This document shows, piece after piece, positions 12,268 to 24,001 of a DNA stretch of 64,000 nucleotides. Numbering within the stretch: position 1 is the first letter of the stretch; every line of letters begins with the position of its first letter. Position numbers and translations under genes: made by a program. Under the pieces are notes generated by a model. The model saw nothing but the letters and a program-made list of their open reading frames with translations, was not told where the DNA came from and did no database searches. The DNA is taken from NCBI GenBank assembly GCA_034770075.1, contig CM068377.1:78108406-78172405 (forward strand), written 5' to 3'. Source of the DNA: Aralia elata (Eukaryota; Streptophyta; Magnoliopsida; Apiales; Araliaceae).

Positions 12268-12582
12268 ATGGAGAAGAAGATGAAGGTAAAGAAAGGTTGG
12301 ATTGCAGTCCAAGTGGGATTAGAGGAGGAAGACGGAATTAGGGCTACAAAATTTCCTATTCCCATTTCTTACCTCTACCACTCTCTCTTTCAACAACTCT
12401 TAGATAAAGCTCATGAGGCTTATGGCTACCACACCACTGGCCCGCTTCGGCTTCCGTGCTCCGTTGACGAATTCCTTCATCTCCGATGGCATATTGAGAA
12501 AGAAACCACGAATCATCGTCACCATCAGCACCATCAGCACCACCAACACCTTTCTACTTCCTTGTCCTTCCACTCGTGTTGA
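12268..12582 (+). CDS. SAUR-family small auxin-up RNA protein
   Basis: An intact, intronless 104-residue reading frame, the usual form and size for SAUR genes. Residues about 8-80 form the SAUR domain: KKGWIAVQVGLEEEDG, then KFPIPISYLYHSLFQQLLDKA, then GYHTTGPLRLPCSVDEFLHL. This wording resembles the SAUR32/SAUR36-type branch; naming the exact member needs a tree. The C-terminus is unusual in being histidine/glutamine-rich (about residues 82-95, HRHHQHHQHHQH). SAUR proteins of known function act at the cell periphery, often by inhibiting PP2C-D phosphatases to raise proton-pump activity and cell expansion; this role is known for the family, not shown here. The start is the first ATG after a candidate TATA box. 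A copia element lies 158 bp beyond the stop, and a second copy of residues about 49-104 plus 3' flank lies inside it at 20081-20411. Confidence 0.9.
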   Translation: MEKKMKVKKGWIAVQVGLEEEDGIRATKFPIPISYLYHSLFQQLLDKAHEAYGYHTTGPLRLPCSVDEFLHLRWHIEKETTNHRHHQHHQHHQHLSTSLSFHSC

Positions 12583-12740
12583 ATAATTATTCATATTCTA
12601 GTCCAAGTTTTTTTTTGGTAGGGTTTTGAGTGAGACAATCTGTTGTGGCTGTTGAAATATTCAGCTTAAAATCAATTTGCACCAAGTGAAGAGAACTCCT
12701 CAAGTCATCTATAACACAGCTAGAGCATGTGGGCCCTTAT
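12583..12740 (+). other. SAUR 3' flank and left target-site duplication
   Basis: Probable 3' untranslated region of the SAUR gene, ending in CTTAT at 12736-12740, which directly precedes the TG of the copia LTR and is repeated at 22271-22275 beyond the far LTR. The same stretch is repeated at 20254-20411. Confidence 0.75.
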
Positions 12741-14565
12741 TGTAAGTTAGCAAAATCACAATCTAATTGTAATACGCAACGGAAAAATGGAAATTAAAAT
12801 TTTTGCAACTTATCCATGAATCACCTTATGCATAACTATTAATTGATGAAGATTAACAAGAGATAATACCTTTGATGATTCAACTTTTGAACCGCTACAA
12901 GATCTACTCCTCTCTTGATTTCTTCAAGCTCTTCCAATCTACAATCCTTTGTTGATTTCTTCAAGCTACAAAGTGTATGTAGCACTCTAGAGGTAATCCA
13001 CCAAGAACAATTATACAAGAAATAATATTTTGATTTCCTAGAAATCTTGGATGGCTAATCCCATTAATTTTATTCCTAACTCTTAAGAATAATAAGAACA
13101 CTATTTCTCTCTTAACTCTTAAGATGGAGGCTAATGAATATGCTAGGTTAATTAGGAAACCCTAATCTTATTAGGATACTTACAAAAATAATACTTACAC
13201 AAAATGTAAGTATACATTTTCTCCTAACCCACATGTTATTCATTTAAGCAATTAACATGTGTTACTTGCTTAATCAACATTAATCAAGTATACTACCATT
13301 TTATTTAATTTGCATTTTCATTTAATTTAATTCTCAATCTAATTAAGAATTAAATAATAATAATAATAATAAGATTTCTCTCATTAATTTATAATTCAAT
13401 ATTTCTCCAAATATATCATTATAAATATTAAGCATTTCAATTTATTCAAATAATAAATTAAATACTTAATTTATTATTATTTAGTCAATTGTTTTCAATA
13501 CAAAATTATTCTTTTGCGGTGTGACCCTTTAGGTTCAATATTATGCCGGTCGTAGAATAAATAAATTAGAACTATTCTAATATTATTTATAATGAATTAA
13601 ACTCCTTTAATTCATATATAAATAAATAATATTTATTCTACATCATGAGGGACACCTTACGATAATGTATCATGACTATCCGTATAATACGAAATCAACG
13701 TTTAATCACATAGAACCTATTCAGCAGTAGTTACCGTACAATTCAATCCTTCTACCATACAATGTCCCGATTAAATATAAGACATGGAATTACTGATAAG
13801 TCTTATTTTATTTAATCATATGCATTTCGATTTAAAAATGCACAACTCCGATTAATGTAAATTAGAAACTCCTTTCTAATTTTCATTTAACCCTGGCCAG
13901 GGAATTTTTGAGCTGTCATTTATCAAATCGCATAGGACATTCTCTTCCTTTATCAGAAGTGGTAGATCCTTTGTCGATCATTCACCTACCTCCGTGTATA
14001 CTTTATTATACCCGTACATACCCTATGACATACCTTAAGGTATTAAGGAATATGACAAAGTATAACTTAACATACACAAGGTACTATGATGATCTCAAGT
14101 CCAAGGATCACTTGTACCACTATCACTTAAGAACTTCCCTATTGACAGGTGAATAAAACTCCATTAGGGTTCTTTAACCGAGTCACGTTTAGTGAACTTA
14201 TTCTCTAATAAGCACCTACATACTTGCTTTAGTGTCTTCACACAAATGATTATGAGATCAATCATTATCTTCTAAAGATCAAGCATAGTATGTACTAATC
14301 TATCCGGATCAGTAATCCCAATATTAGTGATCCAATGATTAGGAACATTTTAGTTTTGAGCTTTCTTGAATTTAGATCTCACTAGCATGATCTCATCATG
14401 ATTCTAAAAGCATTGCTCGAAAACTATGGGTTCATCACATTTATTAATTCAACCAATTAACATGGATAAAATATGCCTTTTATTCTATTATTAATATTTG
14501 AATAAGATTACAAAGTAAATGCTTATTACATCAAATATAATTGGCTTGAGGGCATATTACTTTCA
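12741..14565 (-). mobile_element. 3' LTR of the copia element
   Basis: 1825 bp, TGTAAGTT...TTTCA on the plus strand. Compared with the other LTR it lacks 35 bp at about 12977 (between two AGCT copies) and has one extra base. By eye the two LTRs differ at about twenty substitutions. Because it lies directly downstream of the SAUR gene in opposite orientation, transcription leaving this LTR would run antisense into SAUR. Confidence 0.9.
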
Positions 14566-14578
14566 ATCTCCCACTTGC
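14566..14578 (-). other. Polypurine tract of the copia element
   Basis: The minus strand reads GCAAGTGGGAGAT directly before the LTR start TGAAAGTAATATG, the primer site for plus-strand DNA synthesis. Confidence 0.8.
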
Positions 14579-14579
14579 A

Positions 14580-17500
14580 CTAAAGCCAATCACCTTGGTA
14601 TCTAATACCCATTTTATCGAAATGGCGATTGAATTGATCTTGCGATAATGCTTTAGTAAATGGATCTGCAATGTTGTTCTGGGAGTCCACTCTTTCTAAG
14701 GTGACATCTCCTCTTTCAATTATTTCTCTAATTAAATGAAATCGCCGCAACACGTGTTTGGATCTCTGATGAGACCTGGGTTCCTTAGCCTGTGCAACAG
14801 CTCCAGTGTTTTCACAATGAACCGGAACGGGTCCAGTAATGCTAGGAACTACCCCGAGTTCAGAAATGAACTTCTTCATCCAAACAGCTTCCTTTGCAGC
14901 TTCACTTGCAGCTATATACTCTGCCTCTGTCACTGAGTCAGCAACTGTTTGCTGTTTGGAACTCTTCCAACTCACTGCTCCACCGTTCAAGGTAAATACA
15001 TACCCTGACATGGATTTACTGTCATCTTGGTCAGTTTGAAAACTTGAGTCTGTAAAGCCCTCTAGTTTCAAATCAGACCCACCATATACTAGAAACACAT
15101 CTTTAGTTATTCTCAAGTACTTCAAGATGTTTTTCACAGCTTTCCAGTGTTCTTCTCCAGGATTAGACTGATATCTACTTGTTACACTAAGTGCATAAGC
15201 AACATCTGGTCTGGTACATATCATTCCATACATTATGGATCCTATTGCCGAAGCATAAGGTATTTGATTCATGCGTTCTCTCTCTTCAGGTGTCTTTGCG
15301 GACAATTTCTTAGAGAGATTTACTCCATGACTCATCGGTATGAGTCCTCTCTTGGAGTCTTGCATGCTAAACCTCTTTAGCATCGAATCAATGTATGCAC
15401 CTTGGGTCAAGCCGAGCATCCTCTTTGATCTATCTCTATAGATCTTTATCCCCAATATGTAGGATGCTTCTCCCAAGTCCTTCATGGAGAAGTGTTTTAG
15501 ATAACCAAATTTTAACTGATTGTAGCATCGGTATGTCATTCCCTATAAGTAATATATCATCAACATATAATACCAGGAATGTCACAGCACTCCCACTAAC
15601 TTTCTTGTACACACATGGTTCATCCTCATTTTTGATAAAATCAAACTCTTTGATTGTCTCATCAAAACGGATGTTCCAACTTCGAGAAGCTTGCTTCAAT
15701 CCATAAATGGATCTTTGTAACTTACACACTTGATTTGTTCCAACCTTTGAAACAAAACCCTCTGGCTGTATCATATATACATCCTCATCTAGTTTCCCAT
15801 TGAGGAAGGCCGTTTTCACGTTCATTTGCCAGATTTCGTAGTCATAGTAAGCTGCAATCGCAAGTAAAATCCGGATGGACTTGAGCATGGCTACTGGTGA
15901 GAAGGTTTCATCATAGTCAACTCCTTGTCTTTGTTTGAAACCTTTTGCAACCAGTCTGGCCTTATAGGTCTCCACCTTGCCATCTGCTCCAGTCTTTTTC
16001 TTAAAGACCCATTTACACCCTATAGGCACAATGCCTTCAGGTGGAGTAACCAAAGTCCATACTTGGTTTTCATACATGGAGTCCATTTCGGATTTCATGG
16101 CTATTTGCCATTTCTCAGAGTGTTTACTACTCATAGCCTCATCGTATGTTACTGGATCATCATCAATTATGATGCGTACCTCATTATCATCTTTTATGAT
16201 GAGTGTATACCTTTTAGGTATTTTCGGCACTCTTCCAGATTTACGACTCGGTTGTGGTACAGAAGTTATATCTACTTGAACATGTTCATCCACTTGATCT
16301 GTAGTGATTTGTGGTTCTTGAATTTCTTCTAGATCTATTTTCCTCCCACTAGCCCCTTCAAGGATAAACTCTTTTTCCAAGAAGGTAGCGTGTTTGGCAA
16401 CAAACACCTTTTGCTCGGTAGGATTATAGAAATAATATCCTAAACTTTCTTTAGGATACCCCACAAATTTGCACTTGTCAGATCTAGCCTCAAGTTTGTC
16501 ACTTTGTAACTTCTTTACATAAGCGTTACAACCCCAAATCTTAACATGCTTAAGACTGGGTTTCCTCCCTGTCCACATCTCATATGGAGTCTTAGGGACG
16601 GATTTTGAGGGAATCTTGTTAAGTAGATATGCAGCCGTTTCTAGGGCATGACCCCAGAATGATATTGGAAGGTCGGTGAAACTCATCATGGACCGCACCA
16701 TGTCTAACAAGGTACGATTCCTCCTTTCAGATACACCATTTAATTGTGGCGTACCAGGAGGCGTCCATTGAGAGAGAATACCATTTTCTTTGAGATGATT
16801 AGGAAACTCATTGCTCAAGTATTCTCCTCCTCGATCTGATCGAAGAATCTTAACACTTTTGCCAGTTTGTTTCTCTACTTCACTTCTGAATTCTTTGAAC
16901 TTTTCAAATGATTCGGATTTATATTTCATTAAATACACATATCCAAATCTTGAATGATCATCAGTGAATGTAATGAAATACGAATACCCTCCTCTAGCAT
17001 CTGTTGTCATAGGTCCACATACATCTGTGTGTACCAACTCTAATAACCCTACAACTCTCTCTCCATGTCCACTAAATGGAGATTTAGTCATTTTACCCAT
17101 GAGACATGATTCACAAGTTGGATATGATTCAAAATCGAATGGTTCTAAAAGACCATCAATATGCAACTTGTTTAATCTTGTTTCATTGATGTGACCGAGT
17201 CTACAGTGCCAAATGAAAGTATGATTTACTTCATCTCTTTTTCTTTTACAAGTTTGTTCAATTTGAAAAATATTTTCATGTAAGTCAAGTAAGTAAAGTC
17301 CATCAATTAATCTACCAGTTCCAAACAAAACATTATTATTATAAATAGAACAACCATTGTTCTTAAATATAACATCGAATCCTTCTTTGTCCAACATAGA
17401 AATAGATATAATGTTTCTAATGAGAACAGGTACATAATAACAATTTATTAAATTGATAGACTTTCCCGTAGGCAATGCTAAACAATAAGTCCCCACAGCT

Positions 17501-18525
17501 AATGCAGTAACCTTTGCTCCATTTCCCACTCGTAGAGTTACTTCTCCCTTGTTTAGCCTTCTACTTCTGCTTATTCCCTGCAATGAATTGCATATGTGAG
17601 AACCACAACCGGTATCTAATACCCAAGTAGAATTTTGGCTTACAGAAAGATTTATTTCAATCATGAATAAACCTGTATCCGTAGCTGAAGCTTCAACAAG
17701 CTTTTTCTTCTTTGCCTCTGCAAGGTAATCCTTGCAGTTTCTCTTCCAATGTCCAGGCTTATTGCAGTGGAAGCAAACTCCTTTGCTATCCGCATTTGTT
17801 TTATTCTTATTACCTTTATCAACTGTCTTTCCTTTTGCCTTCTTAGAATTTTTCTTCTTAGCAGAAGCTCCTTTGGGCCACTTCCTTTTCTTGGAAGCGT
17901 CACCTATCAGTAAGACTTGGTCTTTCTTGGATGGAAAGTGACTCTCTGCAGTTTTCAACATGTTAAGCAATTCAGGCAAGCTGACATCAAGCTTGTTCAT
18001 GTGAAAATTCACAACAAATTGTGAGTAGGAGTCTGGGAGTGACTGCAAGATCAAATCTTGGCTCAACTCTCCATCCATTACAAAACCCAGTTGTCCCAAT
18101 TGTTCAATCAAATTGATCATTTTGAGGACATGTGCCTGTACTGTAGGGCCATCGGTCATTCTAGATCGGAAGAGCTCCTTAGATATCTCATATCTTGCAG
18201 ACCTACTTTGTTCACCATACAACTCTTGCAGGTGAAGCAATATAGCAGGTGCATCCATTTTCTCATGTTGACATTGTAACTCGTTACTCATGGATGCGAG
18301 CATGATGCATTGAGCTACCATAGCATCATCTTGCCACTTTTTAAAAGTAGCAATCTCTTCCTCAGAGGCAGTTTCTGCAACAGTTGCAAGAACAGGCGAA
18401 TTAAGGACATAAGATAATTTTTCAGCGGTGAGAACAATTCTCAAATTCCTTAACCAATCCGTGTAGTTCGGTCCGGTTAGTTTATTAGCATCCAATATGC
18501 TCCGCAGTGATAGTGAATGGGCCAT
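14580..18525 (-). pseudogene. Ty1/copia gag-pol polyprotein, one frameshift
   Basis: The first 1029-codon stretch (18525-15436) begins MAHSLSLRSILDANKLTG and holds, in order: a UBN2-type gag; a CCHC zinc knuckle (CFHCNKPGHWKRNC, about residue 250); aspartic protease (WVLDTGCGSHIC, about 298); integrase HHCC (about 433-470) and DDE core starting at HTDVCGPM (about 493), with SDRGGEY and GVSERRNRT; then reverse transcriptase ending in YVDDILL (about 988). The RNase H part (GFTDSSF..., ADSVTEAEY, TKAL) continues in another frame at 15539-14580. The join is an AAAA run (plus strand TTTT at 15495-15498) where AAA would restore WLSKHFSMKDLGEA reading. One inserted base is thus the only visible coding lesion, unusual among the decayed elements here. 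Confidence 0.9.
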
Positions 18526-19170
18526 TTGTAAAAATCTGTAAATGAATTTTTATTTAAACAACATTAGCATATATTCATTTTATTAATCACCAATTTAATA
18601 TAGGACTTTATTAAAGGGTGTCTCCCACTATTTTGTACAAACTATATGACCCTCCATATATAGTTCGACAAATTTTCAAAAATCTGTTTAGTGAGTAAGG
18701 ATCCTATTGACATAAATATGCAGCCTTGTGTGTGCACAACAAATCATATATTTATTCAAAGGGTAGACAACTCTTGTCAATTACATCAACTATGTAACTC
18801 CTTGTATTTTGCCTCTTAGATTATAATAGTCAAGTGTGTGCACATCCGAACTAAAATAATCCAAGTTAAGTTTCACCTAGCATTTCCATATAAGCGAATA
18901 GAAAAATATAGTCCTTGTGTGTGCACAACAAAACTAGTATTGTTCAATTCCTTATAAAACATTTTTAATGTAATAAAGCCAACATCTTAAAAATTTAATA
19001 TGAGTCTTGTGTGTGCACAACAAACTAATATTAAATAATTAATACTCTATTGCTTTATCATGCTAGAAGGCTACGTTTGATATTTTTGAAATACCTTTAA
19101 ACGTATTCAACTTAATATTTTGAAATGAGGGTTTTGTTATTAATGGTCTCATCTTGTTTAGCGCATGCAA

Positions 19171-19218
<48 letters not shown>
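19171..19218. repeat. TA microsatellite
   Basis: About 24 uninterrupted AT/TA units in the copia leader. Confidence 0.95.
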
Positions 19219-19223
<5 letters not shown>

Positions 19224-19987
19224 CGCGTCATATTAAACATTCATCAACATGAATAATAATATATTTAATAAATATATTATAAGCATGCATTCATAGAATA
19301 CTATATTCTATATGGGATGATTATGGACTTAATCTAATTTGATTTACTCGAGCCACCGAGTAAATCAATAGGTCAAACCTAGGGTGCAAGAATAAATTTG
19401 AATATTCAACCCAGGCTTCATTACAAATGGGTCTTCAATGCTCATGCTCTTCGGTTTTAATTTCTCTAGTAACTCTATTAAATCCTATTACATTCATTTT
19501 AACAAAATAGAAACCTTGATCAACAGTCAAGGGGAAGTACATAGGAGAGAGATAGAAATTACATTTAGAAATTTAGATAGGCGAGGTACGCAGACCCCAT
19601 TATGAATAAAACCATTCATTCAAGCATCCATTCAAATTAAATCCAATCACATTGGTCAATAGTCCTTAATCATCTCCTATATATATATATATCAACATAT
19701 ATAAATACCATTCATCTCATTCATAATAAACCATTCAATATATATTGATATCATTTAATGGGCAATTGACTAGTAGAAATCCAAAATCCAATTAAAATAA
19801 ACTCCTTTATTTTAATTCATTCCAAATTAATATAAACTCCTTTATAAAATTTAGAATCTTTGTTCAAAATTGAAATCCAATATTAATTAAAATAAACTCC
19901 TTTATTTTAAACCAATTTCAAGTCCAAAATAAACATCTTTATTTTTAACATTGAAAATGTAAAATTGGAAAATCAATTTTTTTTTAA

Positions 19988-20079
19988 TGAACAGTGCCCG
20001 GGCTGCCCGGTGAACAGTGCTCGGGCTGCCCGGTGAACAGTGACGCTGCCCGGTGAACAGTGTCCGGCAGTGAACAGTG
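19988..20079. repeat. TGAACAGTG/GCCCGG tandem repeat
   Basis: Five TGAACAGTG copies begin near 19988, 20011, 20034, 20053 and 20071. The first spacings are 23 bp and the later ones 18-19 bp. The intervening parts are GC-rich (CCCGGGCTGCCCGG) and self-complementary, so the leader RNA could fold here. The array ends at the SAUR junction. Confidence 0.85.
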
Positions 20080-20080
20080 T

Positions 20081-20411
20081 CTCATGAGGCTTATGGCTAC
20101 CACACCACTGGCCCGCTTCGGCTTCCGTGCTCCGTTGACGAATTCCTTCATCTCCGATGGCATATTGAGAAAGAAACCACGAATCATCGTCACCATCAAC
20201 ACCATCAGCACCACCAACACCTTTCTACTTCCTTGTCCTTCCACTCGTGTTGAATAATTATTCATATTCTAGTCCAAGTTTTTTTTTGGTAGGGTTTTGA
20301 GTGAGACAATCTGTTGTGGCTGTTGAAATATTCAGCTTAAAATCAATTTGCACCAAGTGAAGAGAACTCCTCAAGTCATCTATAACACAGCTAGAGCATG
20401 TGGGCCCTTAT
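20081..20411 (+). pseudogene. Duplicated 3' fragment of the SAUR gene inside the copia element
   Basis: 331 bp corresponding base for base to 12410-12740, with one difference seen (CAG to CAA in the histidine/glutamine tail, synonymous). It carries SAUR codons about 49 to the stop, the 3' flank, and even the CTTAT that precedes the left LTR. It has no start codon or promoter of its own. Read in the element's direction it is antisense to SAUR. The junction on its left falls at the palindrome CTCATGAG (20081-20088). Confidence 0.95.
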
Positions 20412-22270
20412 TGTAAGTTAGTAAAATCACAATCTAATTGTAATACGCAACGGAAAAATGGAAATTAAAATTTTTGCAACTTATCCATGAATCACCTTAT
20501 GCATAACTATTAATTGATGAAGATTAACAAGAGATAATACCTTTGATGATTCAACTTTTGAACCGCTACAAGATCTACTCCTCTATTGATTTCTTCAAGC
20601 TCTTCCAATCTACAATCCTTTGTTGATTTCTTCAAGCTCCTCCAATCTTTGTTCCTTGGATTAAACACTAGCTACAAAGTGTATGTAGCACCGTAGAGGT
20701 AATCCACCAAGAACAATTATACAAGAAACAATATTTTGATTTCCTAGAAATCTTGGATGGCTAATCCCATTAATTTTATTCCTAACTCTTAAGAATAATA
20801 AGAACACTATTTCTCTCTTAACTCTTAAGATGGAGGCTAATGAATATGCTAGGTTAATTAGGAAACCCTAATCTTATTAGGATACTTACAAAAATAATAG
20901 TTACACAAAATGTAAGTATACATTTTCTCCTAACCCACATATTATTCATTTAAGCAATTAACATGTGTTATTGCTTAATCAACATTAAGCAAGTATACTA
21001 CCATTTTATTTAATTTGCATTTTCATTTAATTTAATTCTCAATCTAATTAAGAATTAAATAATAATAATAATAATAAGATTTCTCTCATTAATTTATAAT
21101 TCAATATTTCTCCAAATATATCATTATAAATATTAAGCATTTCAATTTATTCAAATAATAAATTAAATACTTAATTTATTATTATTTAGCCAATTGTTTC
21201 CAATACAAAATTATTCTTTTGCGGTGTGACCCTTTAGGTTCAATATTATGCCGGTCGTAGAATAAATAAATTAGAACTATTCTAATATTATTTATAATGA
21301 ATTAAACTCCTTTAATTCATATATAAATAAATAATATTTATTCTACATCATGAGGGACACCTTACGATAATGTATCATGACTATCCGTATAATATGAAAT
21401 CAACGTTTAATCACATAGAACCTATTCAGCAGTAGTTACCGTACAATTCAATCCTTCTACCATACAATGTCTCGATTAAATATAAGACATGGAATTACTG
21501 ACAAGACTTATTTTATTTAATCATATGCATTTCGATTTAAAAATGCACAACTCCGATTAATGTAAATTAGAAACTCCTTTCTAATTTTCATTTAACCCTG
21601 GCCAGGGAATTTTTGAGCTGTCATTTATCAAATCGCATAGGACATTCTCTTCCTTTATCAGAAGTGGTAGATCCTTTGTCGATCATTCACCTACCTCCGT
21701 GTATACTTTATTATACCCGTACATACCCTATGACATACCCTAAGGTATTAAGGAATATGACAAAGTATAACTTAACATACACAAGATACTATGATGATCT
21801 CAAGTCCAAGGATCACTTGTACAACTATCGCTTAAGAACTTCCCTATTGACAGGTGAATAAAACTCCATTAGGGTTCTTTAAGCGAGTCACGTTCAGTGA
21901 ACTTATTCTCTAATAAGCACCTACATACTTGCTTTAGTGTCTTCACACAAATGATTATGAGATCAATCATTATCTTCTAAAGATCAAGCATAGTATGTAC
22001 TAATCTATCCGGATCAGTAATCCCAATATTAGTGATCCAACGATTAGGAACATTTTAGTTTTGAGCTTTCTTGAATTTAGATCTCACTAGCATGATCTCA
22101 TCATGATTCTAAAAGCATTGCTCGAAAACTATGGGTTCATCACATTTATTAATTCAACCAATTAACATGGATAAAATATGCCTTTTATTCTATTATTAAT
22201 ATTTGAATAAGATTACAAAGTAAATGCTTATTACATCAAATATAATTGGCTTGAGGGCATATTACTTTCA
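20412..22270 (-). mobile_element. 5' LTR of the copia element
   Basis: 1859 bp, TGTAAGTT...TTTCA on the plus strand, matching 12741-14565. It retains the 35 bp missing from the other copy. It is followed by CTTAT (22271-22275), the right target duplication. On its inner side the primer-binding site is absent and replaced by SAUR sequence. Confidence 0.9.
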
Positions 22271-22275
22271 CTTAT

Positions 22276-22988
22276 AACGTTCATGGCCAGAACACATGAA
22301 TGAGACAATTTGCATAATCTGTTGACTCTGATCTCATGTTAAAATATTCAATTGAAAATGAATTGATGGTAAATGGAGATACCTATTCAAATTATGTATA
22401 GCGTACTCAGACTATGTTTGATGTGGGATGAATATCAACAGTTACGAGGTGTTTCGGTTACATAAGCTCTCATTCAAGTTTCTTATTTTTTAAATCTTTT
22501 TAATCTTATTTCCATGGTGGATAGAGGGAGCACTTGTTTTTGTGTGATGCATCTCTCTAGGCAGCTGTCCATATTCCAGCTCTTGTGAATCTTGAATGAT
22601 GCTTTTGTAATTGTTAAAAAGTGAAAGGAAAAATAGTTTAAGATACATCCACAAACCATCTTCATGATTGCATGTAGTGGCTTAATTGATTACTTTATTT
22701 CTTGTATGTCTCCTTTTTCTTTTTCCTTTTTTTTTATCACCAAGAAATTGTATCCTAAAACGACTCGGACGAAAGAAAGACTAAAATGGAAAAAATATCT
22801 CATTTGTGACGCCGGACAAAATAGCGATTATTTTGCGGGTTGGCTAAGCAGAAAAATTCATAAGCAAAGAAAACAAAAGAATTACTCTAAACACAGAGAA
22901 ATTTCTCTAATACTTGAATTCTTATTATCAAATCAGAAAAACTGTCAATAATTCAACCCACAAGCCGCGCCGAGTTTTATAGCTAAAA
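22276..22988. other. Unique flank beyond the copia insertion
   Basis: This is the sequence that originally continued the SAUR 3' flank before the copia insertion. No gene or repeat structure was recognised. The two short open frames (22483-22665 minus, 22664-22951 plus) have no family resemblance. Confidence 0.5.
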
Positions 22989-23871
22989 CTACAAGAAAAA
23001 TGGCTTATAATGAAGGACAAATCATTCACAATATATGGTATATCAGTCACAAGTGATTAATTGTGAATAATTTTTTCCTTCGCACAATCGCTCGCATTAG
23101 AGCTCCTCGCAATAGATATCCTTCACTAAGTTAGTGACTACATATCTTTTGTGAAGGATATATTGTGAAAGATATTTTTCTCGCAAATTATATTTTGTAA
23201 GGAATTTATTTTATTTAGCGAAAGATGACTTTCCTCACAATAAATATTTTGTAATGGATAAATTCATTTTAACAAGGGGAGAGTTTCCTTCAATAATTGC
23301 ATATTGTGAATGCTTCTTCAATCTATTGAGAGAAAAATTCCTTCACGAATTATAATTTTATCACAAATTATAATTTATTTAATTTTATATTCACTAATTT
23401 ATTGTATTAATCTATAAGCACAATTAAATACAAAATCTCATTTAAATAATATAAATAACAAAAAAGCATACATATTTCAGTCAACCCATTAAAAAATTAA
23501 TAATAACATTGCCAAAAGAATATTATACACTAAAATTAGTGTGAAACATACAAAGAAATCTCAAAAGATATATAATCCATATGTGCAAGTATTTGGAGAA
23601 CAACATACGAAAGTGATGGGTACAAAACTAAGTATTATCCCCGTATTACACTAAACCTGAAGTCCATAATCATAAATGGAATGCTCCATTATCCATGATC
23701 CAGTCAATTTATAATTTCATGTAACGGATGCAATGTATGTTGCTTCACTTGTTCCTAGGAGCAAGACTTTCTATGCATGCAGATTCGATCCTTGTCTGGT
23801 TGCTTTAAGGTTTCTAACAAGAGTATGCATTCCCTTAGAAAACTAGGCAAGACCCTGTTGCGGTTGAATGA

Positions 23872-23883
23872 CACTACAAGAAA
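23872..23883 (+). mobile_element. Terminus of a second, nested CACTA element
   Basis: CACTACAAGAAA, followed by subterminal-type sequence rich in CGACGG/GTCGTCGCC (23893-23940) that differs from the TTGTGAAGGA repeats of the outer element. Its partner end was not found. The TNPA-like relic just to the right probably belongs to it, because the same layout occurs in the intact CACTA at 53202. Confidence 0.55.
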
Positions 23884-24001
23884 GTAAGGCTATGGCGACG
23901 GTATGAGCATGTCGTTATAGCACCAAAAGTCGTCGCCCTTTTTTTAATACCTGTTGATTCTCAACTAATTTTGTCAATTTGGCTACCTTCACTGTTAAGT
24001 C

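Larger units (their letters stand above)
18526..20080 (-). other. 5' leader of the copia element
   Basis: Non-coding and AT-rich, with a TA microsatellite at 19171-19218 and repeated TGTGTGCACAAC blocks (about 18726, 18916, 19012). On its right side are tandem TGAACAGTG...CCCGG repeats. No primer-binding site complementary to initiator tRNA-Met was recognised. The leader stops abruptly at 20080, where copied SAUR sequence begins. Confidence 0.7.
12741..22270 (-). mobile_element. Nearly complete Ty1/copia retrotransposon with a rearranged 5' leader
   Basis: The element reads on the minus strand: 5' LTR at 20412-22270, leader, gag-pol at 18525-14580, polypurine tract, 3' LTR at 12741-14565. 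The 5-bp target duplication CTTAT lies at 12736-12740 and 22271-22275. Between the 5' LTR and the leader sit 331 bp copied from the neighbouring SAUR gene in place of the primer-binding site. Domain order PR-IN-RT-RH is that of Ty1/copia. The long LTR would fit an Angela-like lineage, but I have not tested this. Confidence 0.92.

Noticed and set aside
14839..16332. Several plus-strand open frames of 66-135 codons
   Set aside because: Shadows of the copia pol reading frame on the other strand.
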